A stretch of DNA of 64,000 nucleotides from Albifimbria verrucaria. Its lineage: Eukaryota > Ascomycota > Sordariomycetes > Hypocreales > Stachybotryaceae. Position 1 is the stretch's first letter; each line of letters starts with the position of its first letter. Where the stretch lies: assembly GCA_020081605.1 (NCBI GenBank), contig JAHREC010000019.1, forward strand, positions 930,001-994,000, written 5' to 3'. Both the position numbers and the translations under genes were made by a program. Under the pieces are notes generated by a model that saw only the letters and a program-made list of their open reading frames with translations, searched no databases and was not told where the DNA came from. Shown piece after piece: positions 36,241-48,670 of the stretch.

Positions 36241-36902
36241 ATGAACCGGGGTCGATCTCGTTCACGGCGTAGCTACGACTACGACTATGACTACCGCTCT
36301 CCCTCGCCATTCTACTCCCGTTCGCCTTCTCCCTCCACCCTCCCCGTAAGCTGCGCACCCGCTCCGCAACTCGCTCCACAGAATACAAGCATGGCTTCCT
36401 CCGCACATCCGCGGGCGTGATCGCCGGCGTTGGCCTCGCTACGCTTGCCGTCCACAAACTCTTCCCGGATCGGGATCACGAGCGTCGTCGTCGCAGCCGG
36501 AGCAGCAGCAGTGACAGCCGGGACACTCACGCCGTGAAGGATCGCTTGCGCCGGCGCGGAGACGACATCGTCGCGCGTAATAGGCAACACGATCATGAAG
36601 GCGGAGACGGACCTATCTACCCACGTACGACTGTGCGGAGACGTGGAGACACCATCATCTATGAAGACATCGTGCCTGCACGAGATGTAGATGGCGGCTG
36701 GCGCGGACACAAGGCCATGCAGGCGAATGGCTTCAAGAGGATAAGCAGAGGTCGGAGCTTAGACGAAAGGGACAGAAGACAGCGTGATAGTCACGCGGTA
36801 GGGAGGGATGAGTATCCCGACGACAGATATTATCCAAGGAGGGACGGCGAGAGAGATTACTCCCACCAACCCATATACCCCGACAATGGTCCTCGACGAT
36901 AG
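36241..36902 (+). CDS. Arg/Ser-rich protein with a short hydrophobic segment
   Basis: About 220 residues. The start MNRGRSRSRRSYDYDYDY is followed by a Ser-Pro-rich stretch, then a basic region and a single hydrophobic, Gly/Ala-rich segment, SAGVIAGVGLATLAVHKLF. The rest is highly charged (RRRRSRSSSSDSRD, GDDIVARN, RRGDTIIYED) with Tyr/Arg/Asp repeats to the stop at 36902. The frame breaks at CCCC 36342-36345, where a fifth C joins the SPSPSTLP part to RKLRTRSATRS. I do not know the function. Similar disordered proteins with one glycine-zipper-like helix are widespread in Pezizomycotina. It is convergent with ELG1. Confidence 0.65.
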
Positions 36903-37207
36903 TTGAGATGGTTGATTGCCAATGGCAGGGAAAATGATGACTGTGATAGGCGCTACGTGGTGATTTTTGGTCTGATCTTGGGAAAGCTCACTAACGAGAA
37001 TGCGGACTTGGACAATTGACAATTCATGTGTATGTCGTGTTTCTAATCCTTCAATATTTGCATGTGCCCTGTATCTATGTGCCCACATAATTCAACGCCT
37101 TTGTACCGGCCCATTACAATAGCACCATGTCCCCGTCCTTTGCAAATGCTCACTCGCTACCAGTTGGTTTGATTGTTTCTTCATAAATCCCCATTCCACG
37201 TCTTCTT
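36903..37207. other. Convergent 3' region
   Basis: About 300 bases between the stops of the Arg/Ser-rich gene and ELG1. It presumably carries both polyadenylation sites; nothing else is seen. Confidence 0.55.
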
Positions 37208-40200
37208 TTAGGCTAGAGAATCCTCAGACATAGGACTGCTCGGTGGCATTCCTTGGGCGTATTCGTCGGCCTGTTTCGTTTCCGGTAATGCATCCTGCCA
37301 GTTGTGACCGCCAGTCTTCATCACATAACCAGTGCTGAGAATATCGCCGAAATAGCTTTCCTTCCTCGTTGAGCTTCTCTCGCCACCCTCGAGGGCTGAA
37401 TATGCGGCCCGCGTCTTGCGCATACGCTTCCGTTTCCCACCCTCACTCAGTAGATTGCTCAGTTTCATCCTATCGCTCATGAGGCGCTGATCGTATGCGA
37501 CGATGCCTCGAATCCATGGTGCTACGTCCAACACAATGAGTGTCATAGTTTGGTCAAAGACGGATGGATCCAAATGTGTAGTTGACGTCGATTTAGTGGA
37601 GACCGCGATTGGGTCAAATGCGTATGCAATATCCATGCGGTTGATCTGTTCAGTAGTTGTATGGAAGGATTTCTCGATAGAAGCCACAGTTGTCGTCTCA
37701 TTAATAGGCTCCAGTGCTACTGTGCTGACTTGCCTGTTCGCATTATGTTTTCTTTGCCGGAGATGACCCTTTGCAAGGGAGCTGAGCGCCATGGAAATAG
37801 GTACGTGAGGTGAAGACTGTCGCACAATTGGGACAGCCTCCAGCAGTGTACGTCCGACAATGAAATCTTCCCTCGACTTGGTCGGTAAGTCTGGCAAGGT
37901 TGGGTCGACGTATTCTTGAAACAAAGTTGCGGTGAACCCGTTTGAGCACAGGTCCGCATCACTCACTGAATCGCAGAACTCGCTATATGCAGTCAGGTCT
38001 GCAAGACGTTCTTGGGCTTGTGGCATGGCATTTGCACAGTTGAGCGTCCAAGTCTCCACCCCAAGGGGATCACGCCAGTCCTCCATGTCGAGACCCCAAG
38101 TCTCCCAGGTCTGATGAAAAGCTTCGAGCTCGGTGTCGAGAGGGTCCTGTTCAACAATGATGGGGTCGCGGCCAATCCAGCCCATGCCCTTACTGTAGGT
38201 GTCTTCGCTGATGACTCGAACCACATCGCCATTCTCATCCAGATCGGACCCCTTGGGCCAGCGGAGGTAGAACCAATCGAACCCTCCCTTTCGATCACCA
38301 ACTCCAATCTGGCACCAATAGTTTAGTTCAGTGATCGTGGCTCTGAGATCATTACCGCGCGACTCGTACAAGGCTTGCACGGAAGGTCTTTGCAGGGCAT
38401 GGCCTTCATTCGCGGCAGCGAGCAGGCAAAGGTCAACTGCTAGATCTGTTGGCGGAGGAGAGAATCGGAAGATCCCATGCAATCTTAAGCTCTGAATCGG
38501 TACCAGCTTCTCATCGTTACACGTCATGATAAATGGTCGTTTCGACTGAACAATCATGTCGGTCAATGTTGTCCAAAATTGCTTATCCTCTTCGAATAGG
38601 ACATCGACTTCCTCCAGGAGGATAAGTGACTGCTTTTGAGCCTTCGGGATCGAGGTCTTTATATCACCAGTCGTCTTCTGTTCGGCCTGGTTCGTTTGTG
38701 GGGGTTGGTTCCGGGCTGCATCCGTCTTGGGTTTGAAGAACGACATCATGGTACCTTGCTTGCCAGATTTCAGGTCTTTGGCAACTGAATCCTCAGTATC
38801 GGCTTGGGACCCGGGCTGCTGGGCTCTGTGCTGCTGGACCAGATGGTTTCGCGTCATGTCGCCAACCTTTTCCAGAATATCCTTTCCACTTCGACGGCTC
38901 CCGGCATGGATCTCAAAAATCTCGAAACCGAGCTCTTTCGCCACAGCGTAAACTGCTGCCGTCTTTCCGCTCCCGTGAGGGCCGCTGATGAGCACGGTGT
39001 TAGCGGGCCGCACCTGAGTCTTTCCGTTGACATTTCTGACTATCGTCCTCGGAAGAGCTCCTGGCCCGGCAGGAGCCCATGCATCCTCATCCTCTGAAAC
39101 TTCGTTTAGTTCGTTAGTTTCGTCATCGCTATCAACGATGAAGCCGTCCAGTTTGTTCTTCTTCCTCCTCTTTTTCGGCGCTTCATCGGATTTTGACTTT
39201 GCCTTAACCGCGCCCGACCCAGCGGAACCTGTATCAACAGACTGAACTTTGAGGGCTTCCAACCATTGTTTCAGAAGGATTCCTTCTTTGCCAGCCTGAA
39301 GCACTTCTGAACCACTCGATGGGGCATACTTTTGCACCCAAGAAACGCTCTCGCAACAAGACATGTCGTAAGCCGAGAGACGGTTGATCAATGAGTCGTA
39401 TAATCGAGCAATTGCTGGATGAGTTCTCCTTCGCCGCGAGTTTGAGGGTTCCTCTTGACTTGAATCCAGAAGATCATAAGTGTTGTCGGGGTAATACGTG
39501 CGAAGTTGTTGTCGGATCCGTTGTTGAAGTTTCCGGCCACTCTCGAAATGCCGTGTCGGCAGACGGAGTTCGGCTGGTGCGGGTGTGAACTTATCCTCAT
39601 CTCGAGGAAGGCTGTCGCGTACGAGATCGACTTTGAGCTGGCTGACGAGGTGGCTCATGATCGATTCATGTGGTGCAATGAGGGTAGTCTGACCTTTGGA
39701 CTTTTTGGTGGTGAATGATGCTAAGGGGATATGCTCAGTCCTCCGTGGGCAGTCCTCTCCTCGGACATGTGCCATATCTTTTGGAGGCCACATTGGATGT
39801 TTCCCACCAGGTATCCTCAACCCCGCCGATTTGAGACCCAAAGGTGCCACCTTCGTCCAATCTGATGGCGCACGCGGCTTTCTAGGCGAAACGGGGTTGA
39901 CATGAAAATTGAAGTCTTTGCTGAAGTCTTTTTGGGAACATCCTCGGAAGCACCTGAACCTGCTAGTGTTTTCTGTTTGCCTGTGAAGAACGGATGCTTG
40001 TTTTTCGTAGCAGCTGCCTGGTTCGAAGAGGCATCTCGTGGCTTCCTCCCTGGTTTCTTTCTCGTTTCTGGGATTGTGAATTTGAGCTTTCCTTCGAGGA
40101 CTTGTGTAATCTTTTCGCCCATTGCTTTGCGATGGTCTTCGTCACGTCCGTACTTAATGCACACCAACTTGGAAGGCTTCGGTTGCACCTTTGGCTTCGG

Positions 40201-40812
40201 AGGGGACCTCAATGTCCCGGTTCGCGTATTTAGTCTGAGAACCTTCTTTGACGGGTCTGGTGTCGATGACGTGGGGATAATGTCTGGTTTTATGGCGCCC
40301 GAAGTCGAATTCAGAGGCATTGCGCCGGTATCAGCGTTCTCGGCAGCCTGAATCGTGGAGGGAGGTGTTGAGGGCAGCTGGGCTGGCGGCTGGGCTGGGG
40401 CCATGTTGGTAGTGGCCAAAGGTGCTTCAGAACATTGGTTCGGCTTGGCGAGGTGGTTCAGGACGGAGCCGTTTGAGGATGATAGAACCGTCTGCTCGTC
40501 ACGGCGCTGCTTCTTGGTTTCGGGGACATCTTGTGTCGTGGGCACATCGGTCTTCCGTCTCTTCCTGCGTTCATCGCCATCTTTTGATTCACCGGTCAAG
40601 TGGTTTTCGTCATCATGCTGCGGCCCAGATTCTGCTGCAATAGACGAGGGAGTCGCTAGACCGACAGGACCCTTCGTGAAGAAGGGTGCAGTTGCTTCGA
40701 CGAGGGATCTCCGATGCTTCCCTGAGCCATCGCCTCCACCAGCACTGATCCCATTGACTTGCTCGTGTCTAGCTACTGCAGAGGTAGGTGAGCAGGCAAC
40801 GCCTCGGAGCAT
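37208..40812 (-). CDS. ELG1: Elg1/ATAD5, large subunit of the PCNA-unloading RFC-like complex
   Basis: About 1,200 residues. Elg1 replaces Rfc1 in an alternative clamp loader that removes PCNA after replication and so protects genome stability and telomere length. The disordered N-terminus (KRRKTDVPTTQD, basic KKPGRKPRDAS) leads to the AAA+ core. Walker A is GPHGSGKTAAVYAVAKELG, followed by FEIFEIHAGSRRSGKDILEK, Walker B LILLEEVDVLFEED, and sensor region KRPFIMTCND. A C-terminal collar region follows. The insert between Walker A and B contains QGTMMSFF, a perfect PIP-box pattern. The frame breaks once, at GGGG 39893-39896 (plus strand); one more G joins SIFMSTP to VSPRKPRAPS. The start at 40812 (MLRGVACSP) is the first ATG in frame. 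A GTAGGC...CTCTGCAG intron at about 40785-40845 would imply an earlier exon. Divergent with the UTP8-like gene. Confidence 0.9.
38735..38758 (-). other. PIP-box-like motif in ELG1 (QGTMMSFF)
   Basis: Eight codons match Q-x-x-[ILM]-x-x-[FY]-[FY] exactly and are followed by basic residues (KPK), as in many PCNA-interacting peptides. It lies in the insert between Walker A and Walker B of the AAA+ domain. Confidence 0.6.
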
Positions 40813-41421
40813 TGAGTTAGGATTTCCGCCTACCTGCACTCAACCCAAGTCAACATGGCACTTTGAACGAAGTAGAAAGAATATTCGGTTTCGATAAGTT
40901 CGGGTTTGGTGAGAAAAAACAAGTGGTGAAGAATGTATGTCGGGTTCGCTGGTTGAAGTTGCACGCATGTCAGTGTCAGAAAGTGCACGCGTGGTGATTT
41001 AGATGGACGACGCGTTGGATTAAGAGGTAACGCGCTGGCAAGGCTGGTCACGTCTGCAAGTACGTCAGGGATTCTTACAGCAGGAGGCCCCACTCCTCAC
41101 CACTGTAAACTGCCTGTGCGCTCTGTCTTGCCTGTCGGCTGTAGGGAGCACGGAGGTACTCTTGGTACTACCATAGTACGTGCAGCGAGCGCGGTACGTA
41201 CCGATTTAGCGTCCGTGCCGATAATGATAACCCCACCAACGATAACGATAAGGTACCTCACGGAATTCTATCGGCCCGCTAACAATCAACTTTTTTTTTT
41301 GTTCCTCCAGAGCTTCACCGTCGCAGATCGCAAGGCGGCTCTGTAGACAATCTCTCTGCCAGTCCATTGGCCCTTGTCTTCAACCTGCACAAATCGACAC
41401 GGTCCGGTCACGACTGCAGCC
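40813..41421. other. Divergent promoter region of ELG1 and the UTP8-like gene
   Basis: About 600 bases between opposite starts. It includes GATAACGATAAGG repeats near 41223-41254, palindrome-like GTACG words at 41155-41200 and a T10 run at 41290-41299 near the UTP8-like start. No gene is seen. Confidence 0.5.
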
Positions 41422-44211
41422 ATGGCATCGGAATACAGGATACACCGTCCTTACGTCGTGGCGACCCTGCCCCGGCCCCTCGACCATACCGATGGGCGCA
41501 TCGTTGCGCGGGAGGTTTACGGCCAGCGAGAGGGTCAAAAGAAGAGGAAGAGGACGGAGTTGGCTGTTGGAGTTGATGGCGAGACTGCCAGCATCTACGA
41601 TGTAAGGCCTTTTATCCGTGTCTCTAGAATTGAGGTCAAAGGTAACCCTGCTGACTTGGCTCCGACTTAGATCCCAGCGTCGCGATTGATCACCTCGTAT
41701 CCTATCCCACCTCAGGAGTCCTTCACTTGCGCCCCGTTCTCGGTTAGAGTCCGCAAGGCTGGAAGCAACGATGTTTCGCGATATACATTCATTGCGACCA
41801 AGGACGCCGCTTCTCAGAAGATTACCCTCTTCAAGGATGTGGTCCATCCCGACGGCAAGACCACATCGACGACCTCCACCCAGACGCTGACCACCTCGCC
41901 GGTGAGGTACATTACGTGCTCTTCCGGAGGCTCTCAGCCTACTGCTCTTGGTGATCTTTGGTTGATCTGCCAGAATGGAGAGTTTGTTAGCTTGTCGTCG
42001 GAGAGCCTTGCGACTCAGTGGACCAGCTCCACCAAGTCGACTATCCAAGATGCCGTTGCCTCCAACATCAGCAGCTTCCAAGTCGACCATGTGGCTTCCG
42101 CGACTGTTTCTGAATTTGGCGAGGGATTTTCAAGCACCGACCCGAGATCTTCAGTGCTTTGCCCAAGAAGGCCAACCCGGACTCCGAACTTCTCCTCATT
42201 CTATCCAGGAGCACCAGCCAGGGTCAGGAGACACAGCATCTCAGCGTTTTGGCCGTCATGTCAGGCGGTGCTCAAACCGCATCTGACATGCAACGACTGA
42301 CGCCGTTGGATGTCGTGCCCCTGCCTCAGAACACCAAGAGTGCCGGCCAGCCTGCGTACCAGGTTGATATCCAATCCGGTCTCCTGATGCAGCTGCAGGA
42401 TGGCGCTATGAGCGTGTACAACCTTACCGGTGCTGTTCCCAAGTTGAAGTCGGTTGTCCAGATGGACAATGCAACCACCTTCACGCGACTCTCGAGACCC
42501 TTCATCCTATCATGCTCGTTGCAATCGATTGGTCTCTACAACTACCAGTACCGCTCTATTCACGCCAAATCGACTTTGGAATTGGCTGATATCATGGCGG
42601 ATAACCAGGAGCCGCGCTCATGCCAGCTGCTTAGCTATCTGCGCAGCCAAGAGCTTGTTGTTGCTCTGGTCGACAACGCTATAGTGTCTATCCAGGTTGA
42701 GCCCCCAAGAACCACGGCAAGAGGAGAAAGGAGGGTCTTCTTATCGACTCCATCGGCCGAGGAAGTGCTCTTGAGATTCCTGCCAAGAAGCCTCGACACG
42801 ATACTCCCTCTGCGGAGTTCTCCCGCCAGGTTCCTGGCACCGTCACGGAGAGCTATCTCGCCCAGCTGCAAAGCGAAATCCAGACAGCCGACGAGTTGCT
42901 TAGTAACAACGAGTTGGACAAATGGGAAGAGCTTCTACGGAAGAAGTTCCACGTCGCTCTCAAGGAACGAAGCGACCTTACGAATGGAGATGCTGCGGCC
43001 GGAGCGTTAGAGTCGGATTCAGATGTTCCAGAATGGGAATGGTTGTCGAATGCTTCATCTTATCCGATCATTGACCGGAGATGGATTATCTACGCCATCA
43101 GCCAAGTCTTCTCTGTTGACCCGACTGAGGCGGACCCGGCTCGATCTCGTCTGCGATTTATCCTCCCTGACAGCAATGTTACCACGTACCTTGTCGTGGC
43201 TGGCCATCTGACCCTGACCAACATTACCTCGGCGTTCCGAGAAGACCTGGAGAATGAGGTAGCGGACAGCAAGAGTCTGGCAACCGATATCATCCAAGGC
43301 CTTACAGATGCGGATCCTTCCATGTCGCTCCTGCTGAACTACTTGCAGGCGACCAAGCTGGGTGAAGTGGAGCTGTTGTTGGCCATCCGAGCGCTTATGC
43401 TGAGTATGGATCTTCTGCCCGATACAGAGAAGTTGAACACGATGAAGCTGTTGAAGAACGAGCCCAACGACGCCAACGAAAGCTACGAGATGGACTTGGA
43501 CGACCTGGAGCGCGAGATTGCAGCCACGGAGCATTACCTGGGTGATGATTCTAGTAGCCGATCACGCGGTTTGACCCTGGCTTTCACTAAGCTCTGGCGT
43601 CTTCCCGCGATTCGCACAGTCAAGGCTCTGCGTGCAACCATGCGCACACAGGAGATCCTCTCCTTCATCTACCTGCTCCGCGTTGAGCTGGTTCGTGGCG
43701 CGTGGACAACTCTTTACATTGACCCAACAAGCTTTGACTCTGAGGGCAACGATCCCCACCCGACGGTGTCATTGCTCTGGTTGCTGACCTGCTCGGACGT
43801 TGTCTCGATGCTGTTGGGGTTGGCGGCTGGCTTTTCAACGACGCTATGTCGTGGGCCGACAAGGCCGAGGCTGGAGACTTCCTCACCGCACTGAGACTGG
43901 AGGTCACCGCAGCACTAGAGGGCATTGAGGAGGCTGTGTACCTAAACGGCATTTTGAGTGAGGTTGTTCGCTACGGATTTGCCGCCCAGAAGAACGGCGC
44001 AAGACAAGCCTGGAACACAAAGAAGCCTATGCCAATGCACCTGGAAGGCCGCGAGTCACGATTGCTACCGTACGGCTTGAAGACGAAGGCCCTGCCGTCA
44101 AAGGAGAAGGTGGTGTCCGGTGGTGAGGTGGTACAGCGAAGCGTGCGTGAGACAGGTCATCTGATCAGTCAGAAGGTGGAAGCCTACTCACTTGAGAAGC
44201 TGCTTGTGTAG
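41422..44211 (+). CDS. UTP8-like small-subunit processome / nucleolar protein
   Basis: About 905 residues in two exons: 41422-41601, intron 41602-41670 (GTAAGG...CGACTTAG), then 41671-44211. The start MASEYRIHRPYVVATLPRPL leads into beta-strand-rich sequence (IPASRLITSYPIPPQESFTC, SVRVRKAGSND) consistent with a propeller. The helical C-terminal half contains ELLSNNELDKWEELLRKKFH, WLFNDAMSWADKAE and GFAAQKNGARQAWNTKK. I assign it to the Utp8 family from overall resemblance, not from a diagnostic motif; a generic fungal propeller protein is the alternative. Utp8 acts in t-UTP/UTP-A, coupling rDNA transcription to 18S pre-rRNA processing. Breaks at CCC 42141-42143, AAA 42727-42729 and CCC 43759-43761 are each repaired by one base, giving FSSTDPEIFSALPKK, GEKEGLLIDSIG and DPDGVIALVADLLGR-type joins. 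Confidence 0.62.
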
Positions 44212-45556
44212 ACGCATACCCAGAGGAAAAGCGATAGAGTCTCACGGAAGGCAGGTGGATTGTGAACAGGAGCATCATAAGTGTATATATGACCATCTCT
44301 GCATCATGAGGATATACATGGCGCGGACAGATTTTAAAAGCATGAAGTCTTCATTTTGGAGTACCCGCCCAGATCTATCTTGCTTCCGTTGGTGAGCCTT
44401 GAGTGAGCAGTGAATTGCCTACGGCACGGCGTAGAGCACCAATCGCCATTCCTTCCAACCGGCTTTGCCACACACCCCAAGCCACTCGAGACTCAAGCCT
44501 CTCAGCATGCAAGCGACCCCAACCGCATAAGCGTCGAGCAGTCGAAGATCACAATCTTCCCTACTAGAAACGGCCTAGAACGCTGCACGGAAAAGCTCAG
44601 ACGAATCGCACCATCACCGGGGATCCGTTTCTCCAAAAGAACTTTTTGAGCAGTGCCAAGGACGCACTAGCGATAACCACCGAGCAAAAGTTTCGTCGAC
44701 TTGCTGTGTGAGGCTTGGTAGGGGATACATGCATGAGCCCTGCTGTGAGGGGTTTCTCCACGGTGGGGAGGAGAGTGGCCGGGACCCTGTGCGGTGTCTT
44801 TCTTGGAGACGGTGTGATATGTTTGTTATGGTTGTTTCTCCAACGGTAGCTTAATTAATGTCTAACCAATGAAGCTTTGTGCAGTTATCGTACCAGAATC
44901 TCGTATGTTTGTACGTTACTGTCGAGGACAGACAGGCAGATGTGGTCTCAGACCGAGGCAGATGGTTGACGTCTTCGCCGAGCATACTGTCTTAGTATCG
45001 CCAATCCCTACGCCAGCCACCTCTCCAATCCGGCTACTCCCAACAGGAAGATAATTAACCTTAACTCGGAAGCTCTTCTGCTGCTACAGGGGGCCAAGAA
45101 ACAGCGATTACGAGCCAGTAAAAGCGGAGATGGGGGAAGGTTTACGTATGCTCGCCAAGACACCATCCATGTCAGAACCGCCCTACGAATTGGGCAGGAC
45201 GAACGGCGATTGCATCTGTTCGCGATACTGAGCGCTGCCTTGTCCTCGTCCCCATTGGACTGCTCTGTGTCTCTCTCCAATCTCGAGCTCTGGGCTGGCT
45301 CCACCGCCGCCGCCGCCGGGTCCCCGGATTCCGCGTCCCTTGTCAGTCTCCATTGAGGCGAGCAGCTTCAATTCCCTCTCTTACGACATGTTTGTTTGGA
45401 CAAGGAATTTTTGTCGGGCTCGTATAAATCGCCAATGTGCCCGTCATGTAAGCCAGGGCTAGAGCTTCCGTCTCACACCTATTCCCTTCCTCTTGGTGGC
45501 GTCCCGGCTCTGCTCAATTGCTTCTCCTCCGTTGACCACCCCCGTCTAAGCCTACG
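44212..45556. other. Intergenic, no supported gene
   Basis: Holds the 3' flank of the UTP8-like gene and the promoter of the secreted peptidase gene. A CT-rich stretch ending CCGTCTAAGCCTACG precedes the peptidase ATG. A GCCGCCGCCGCCGGG run lies near 45303. Confidence 0.55.
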
Positions 45557-47115
45557 ATGAAGACTGCTACCGCGAGCGCAGCCGTTGTGGCTTCGCTGCT
45601 GCCTCTGGCTGCGGCCAAGGATTGCAGACCTCCCGTGGACTCTGAGAAGCTCCAGGAGCTCATCACAACCGAAGGGTGTGTAGTTCACTGTGCTATGCGT
45701 CTCAATTCTGAGGTGTTGCGCGAGGAAGTCTTGATAAGCTGACATTGCTATTCTAGGTTGATGGGCAACCTCCAGAAGCTCAACGACATTGCCTATGCCA
45801 ACGGTGGTAACCGTGCCTTTGGCTACCCAGGCTACGCTGCCTCCGTCGACTTCATCTACGGCGAGGTCTCTAAGCTCAAGGGTCTTGACGTGCGCATTCA
45901 GGACTTCCCTGCGCTCTTCACCAACACCACCGCCGCCCGCGTTTCCGTTGACGGCGAGTCGTTCCGCACCGTCGCCCTCACCTACACCCCAAGCACCCCG
46001 AGGAGGGCGTTACCCTGCCGCTCGTCCACGCGCCCGAAGGTGCGGCTGGTTGTGATGTCGCCAACTACGAGGGTATCGACGCCGAGGGCAAGGTTGTCCT
46101 TGTGGAGCGTGGCCTGTGCCCCGATGCCACGACCTTTGCTGGAAAGGTCAAGGCCGCTGCCAAGGCTGGCGCTGCGGCGGTTGTCCTGTACAACTCGGAT
46201 CCCGCCAAGCTGACGGCCGGTTCGCTGTCCAACCCCAGCCCGGAGTATGTTCCTGCTGGTCTGATCGACCAGGAGCCTGGTCGGGCACTGAAGGCTCGCC
46301 TTGATGCAGGCGAGAACGTCGAGGCATTTGTCCAGATTGTGCAGCTCATCGAAGAGCGCATCACCCAGAACGTTATTGCTGAGACCAAGGGTGGCGATGC
46401 CTCCAACCTGATCACCATCGGCGCCCACCTCGACTCTGTTGTCGCTGGTCCCGGTATCAACGATGATGGTTCCGGCACCTCGCTGATCCTTGAGATTGCC
46501 CGCGGTCTGTCACACTTCTCCACCAACCTCAAGGTCCGCTTTGCTTGGTGGGGAGCCGAGGAGAACGGCCTCTGGGGTTCTCGCTACTACGTTAACAACC
46601 TTACTCCCGCCGAGGTTGACGATCTCCTGTGCTACATCAACTTCGATATGGTGTCGCGTGGTTTCTATGGCGTCTTCGACGGCCGAGGTGACAAGGCCGC
46701 CCCGGTGGTCCCCCGGTTCCGAGGCCATTGAAGACCTCTTCGTCGAGTACCTCACTGGCCAGGGTCTGGAGGTTGTTCCCACTGGTCTCACTGGCGGCAG
46801 TGACTACGTTCCCTTCCTGCAGGTCATCAAGAAGCCAGTCGGTGGTCTCTTCACTGGTACCGGCGCCGCCCAGGATGCTTGCTACCACCAAGCCTGCGAC
46901 AACATCACCAACCCGAATCCGGAAGTAATTACCAACAACGCCAAGGCCGCCGCCCACGTTCTCAGTGTTCTGTCCACTGATGGCGTGGACCTGATCCCCA
47001 AGACGCCCTCCAACTCCACCGTGGGTGCCATCCTCAGGAGCGTGACCCTGCGTCGCTGCACGTGCACGACGTGATGCTTGGCACTGGCAAGGTGTGCGAC
47101 CACGACCTTATCTAA
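45557..47115 (+). CDS. Secreted leucine aminopeptidase, M28 family with PA domain
   Basis: About 490 residues. The N-terminus MKTATASAAVVASLLPLAAA is a signal peptide. Exon 1 ends at 45675; the intron 45676-45756 (GTGTGT...ATTCTAG) joins TTEG to LMGNLQKLNDIA. A protease-associated domain (GKVVLVERGLCPDATTFAGK, AAAVVLYNSD) precedes the M28 catalytic part. Zinc ligands and catalytic residues are visible: HLDSVVAGPGINDDGSG (His, bridging Asp), WWGAEENGLWGS (catalytic and ligand Glu), INFDM (Asp), ACYHQACD (His). The enzyme removes N-terminal residues from extracellular peptides. Breaks lie at AA 45991-45992, at CCCCC 46710-46714 (one C too many) and at CC 47032-47033. After the last, the natural end is HVHDVMLGTGKVCDHDLI with a stop at 47115. 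It resembles aminopeptidase Y/Lap2. Confidence 0.92.
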
Positions 47116-47435
47116 GGACATCATGTACAGTTGGGTGAGGCGTTGAGATGAACGATGACTAGAGAAAAGCTTGCTGTTGCTGTTTAGTAATGAGCAGTGA
47201 CCCTTAGGTGGCTGATGTGACTATATGTTATAGTAGTAGAAACGAGATACGAGAATTGATGACTACGACGATTGAAGAGAACATGCATATTGTGATGTAT
47301 TCTATCTAACCACGCTGTAATCTTCTCTTGCACTTCCATATAGGTGAGCCTGTAAACATTTCCTCTTTATAGCCTTGGGTTTGGGTTATATTGGATAGCC
47401 TTGATGTAGATGAGTATCTATCTGAGATGAAGCGA
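47116..47435. other. Convergent 3' region
   Basis: About 320 bases between the stops of the peptidase and deaminase genes, AT-rich, with the expected polyadenylation-type sequence and nothing else visible. Confidence 0.55.
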
Positions 47436-48670
47436 TCATATGTTTGACTGCAAACTTGCTTCAAACTCCGAGAACAGACGCCTCATCCGCTGCTTCTCTT
47501 CTTCACTGCCAAATATGCTCTCGATAGCGCTCTTTCCAACGTTAATAACTTCTTGGCGACTAAGATTGAAGTGCTGTGCTGCCAGAAGATTCTCGTTTGA
47601 CACAGCACTTCTGAAGACACCGACATCATCCGTCTATACCAAACAGTCAGCGCATAATCTTCACAGCGTAGTAGAGCAGGATCACAGACGCAGAGGCAGA
47701 TGGGGCAGCCTTTATCCTTCCAATACCCGAAATGGTGGTCTGCGAAACCACCTGCTGTGAGCTTCGCCAGCACATTGCAGGAAAGACACAGCTCCAGCCC
47801 GATACGTCTGGCTGCAATCGTTTCCTTGATGTCGTCTGGGACGTTGACGACATGGCCCAACCTATCAGGCTCGTAGGACAGCAGTGTTTCGAGCTCTTCT
47901 CTTGTCGAAGACTGGGGCACTTCGGCAAAGTGCAGCGTTAGCTTGAGGCCCGCTGCCTTGGCTTTCGCAAATGCTTCTCGGAATGTCGATACGTCGCCTT
48001 TCATAGGATTGCCGCATAGGTCTACGCCGACAACACCACGGTGCTTGTACTTAATCGCCAGGTCCACAGCCTCAAGGGCTTGGGCCGGTGTGTTTCGGCG
48101 ATCGACAGAGAGAATGAGATATGCCGACATATTCTTTTTATCGAATTCTTCGATACAGCTCAACACGGTGGACACGTATTTGTCTTTGCTCATGCCTCCG
48201 GCAACCTCTCTCGGCGTCGTGCGGAGTTCCAGATAGCGAACGCCATCGTCCTCAAAATCCCGCAGGACTCGGAGAGTGGCGTGGCGGACAGCCTCGGTGG
48301 TGTTGCAAAGGCCGTAGATATAATTGTCAAATAAGGGGAAGAAACTTGGGTCGTGGCTGGTTAACAAGCGTTCATTGCGGCGTGGTCTGGGTTTGTGGTC
48401 TCAACAACCGCTGACTCACGAGAAGACATCGATTGCCTTGTCTGCAGATAATGCGACGGTCGGATCTTCAAGAGATGACAAATCTCCCGAATCTACTTTC
48501 TTCTGCCATATCTCATGCAGTGTTTTGACGCTTATGCTCCCAGTGAGATGAGCGTGCAGCTAAGCCAGCGATCCAGTCAGTCGGAGTTTCATGCCAGATC
48601 TCGCATGGTTGAGTACCTCAATCTTGGGCAGTTTCCTGACAAATTCTGTGTTGACTACTGATTCGTCCAT
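47436..48670 (-). CDS. Adenosine deaminase-like protein (N6-methyl-AMP deaminase, ADAL)
   Basis: Four exons (48617-48670, 48420-48559, 47690-48344, 47436-47633) sum to 1,047 bases, exactly 348 codons plus stop with no frame break. The start MDESVVNTEFVRKLPKIE splices to LHAHLTGSI, the zinc-binding HxH motif. Others are DNYIYGLCNTTEAVRHAT, YLELRTTPRE, VVGVDLCGNPMKGD, LTLHFAEVPQ (catalytic Glu and His), EPDRLGHV, LELCLSCNV and CTDDVGVF (zinc Asp). ADAL enzymes remove the methylamine from N6-methyl-AMP released by RNA turnover, keeping modified nucleotides out of ATP pools. It lacks the features of true adenosine deaminases or adenine deaminase. Divergent with the dynamin gene. Confidence 0.95.
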
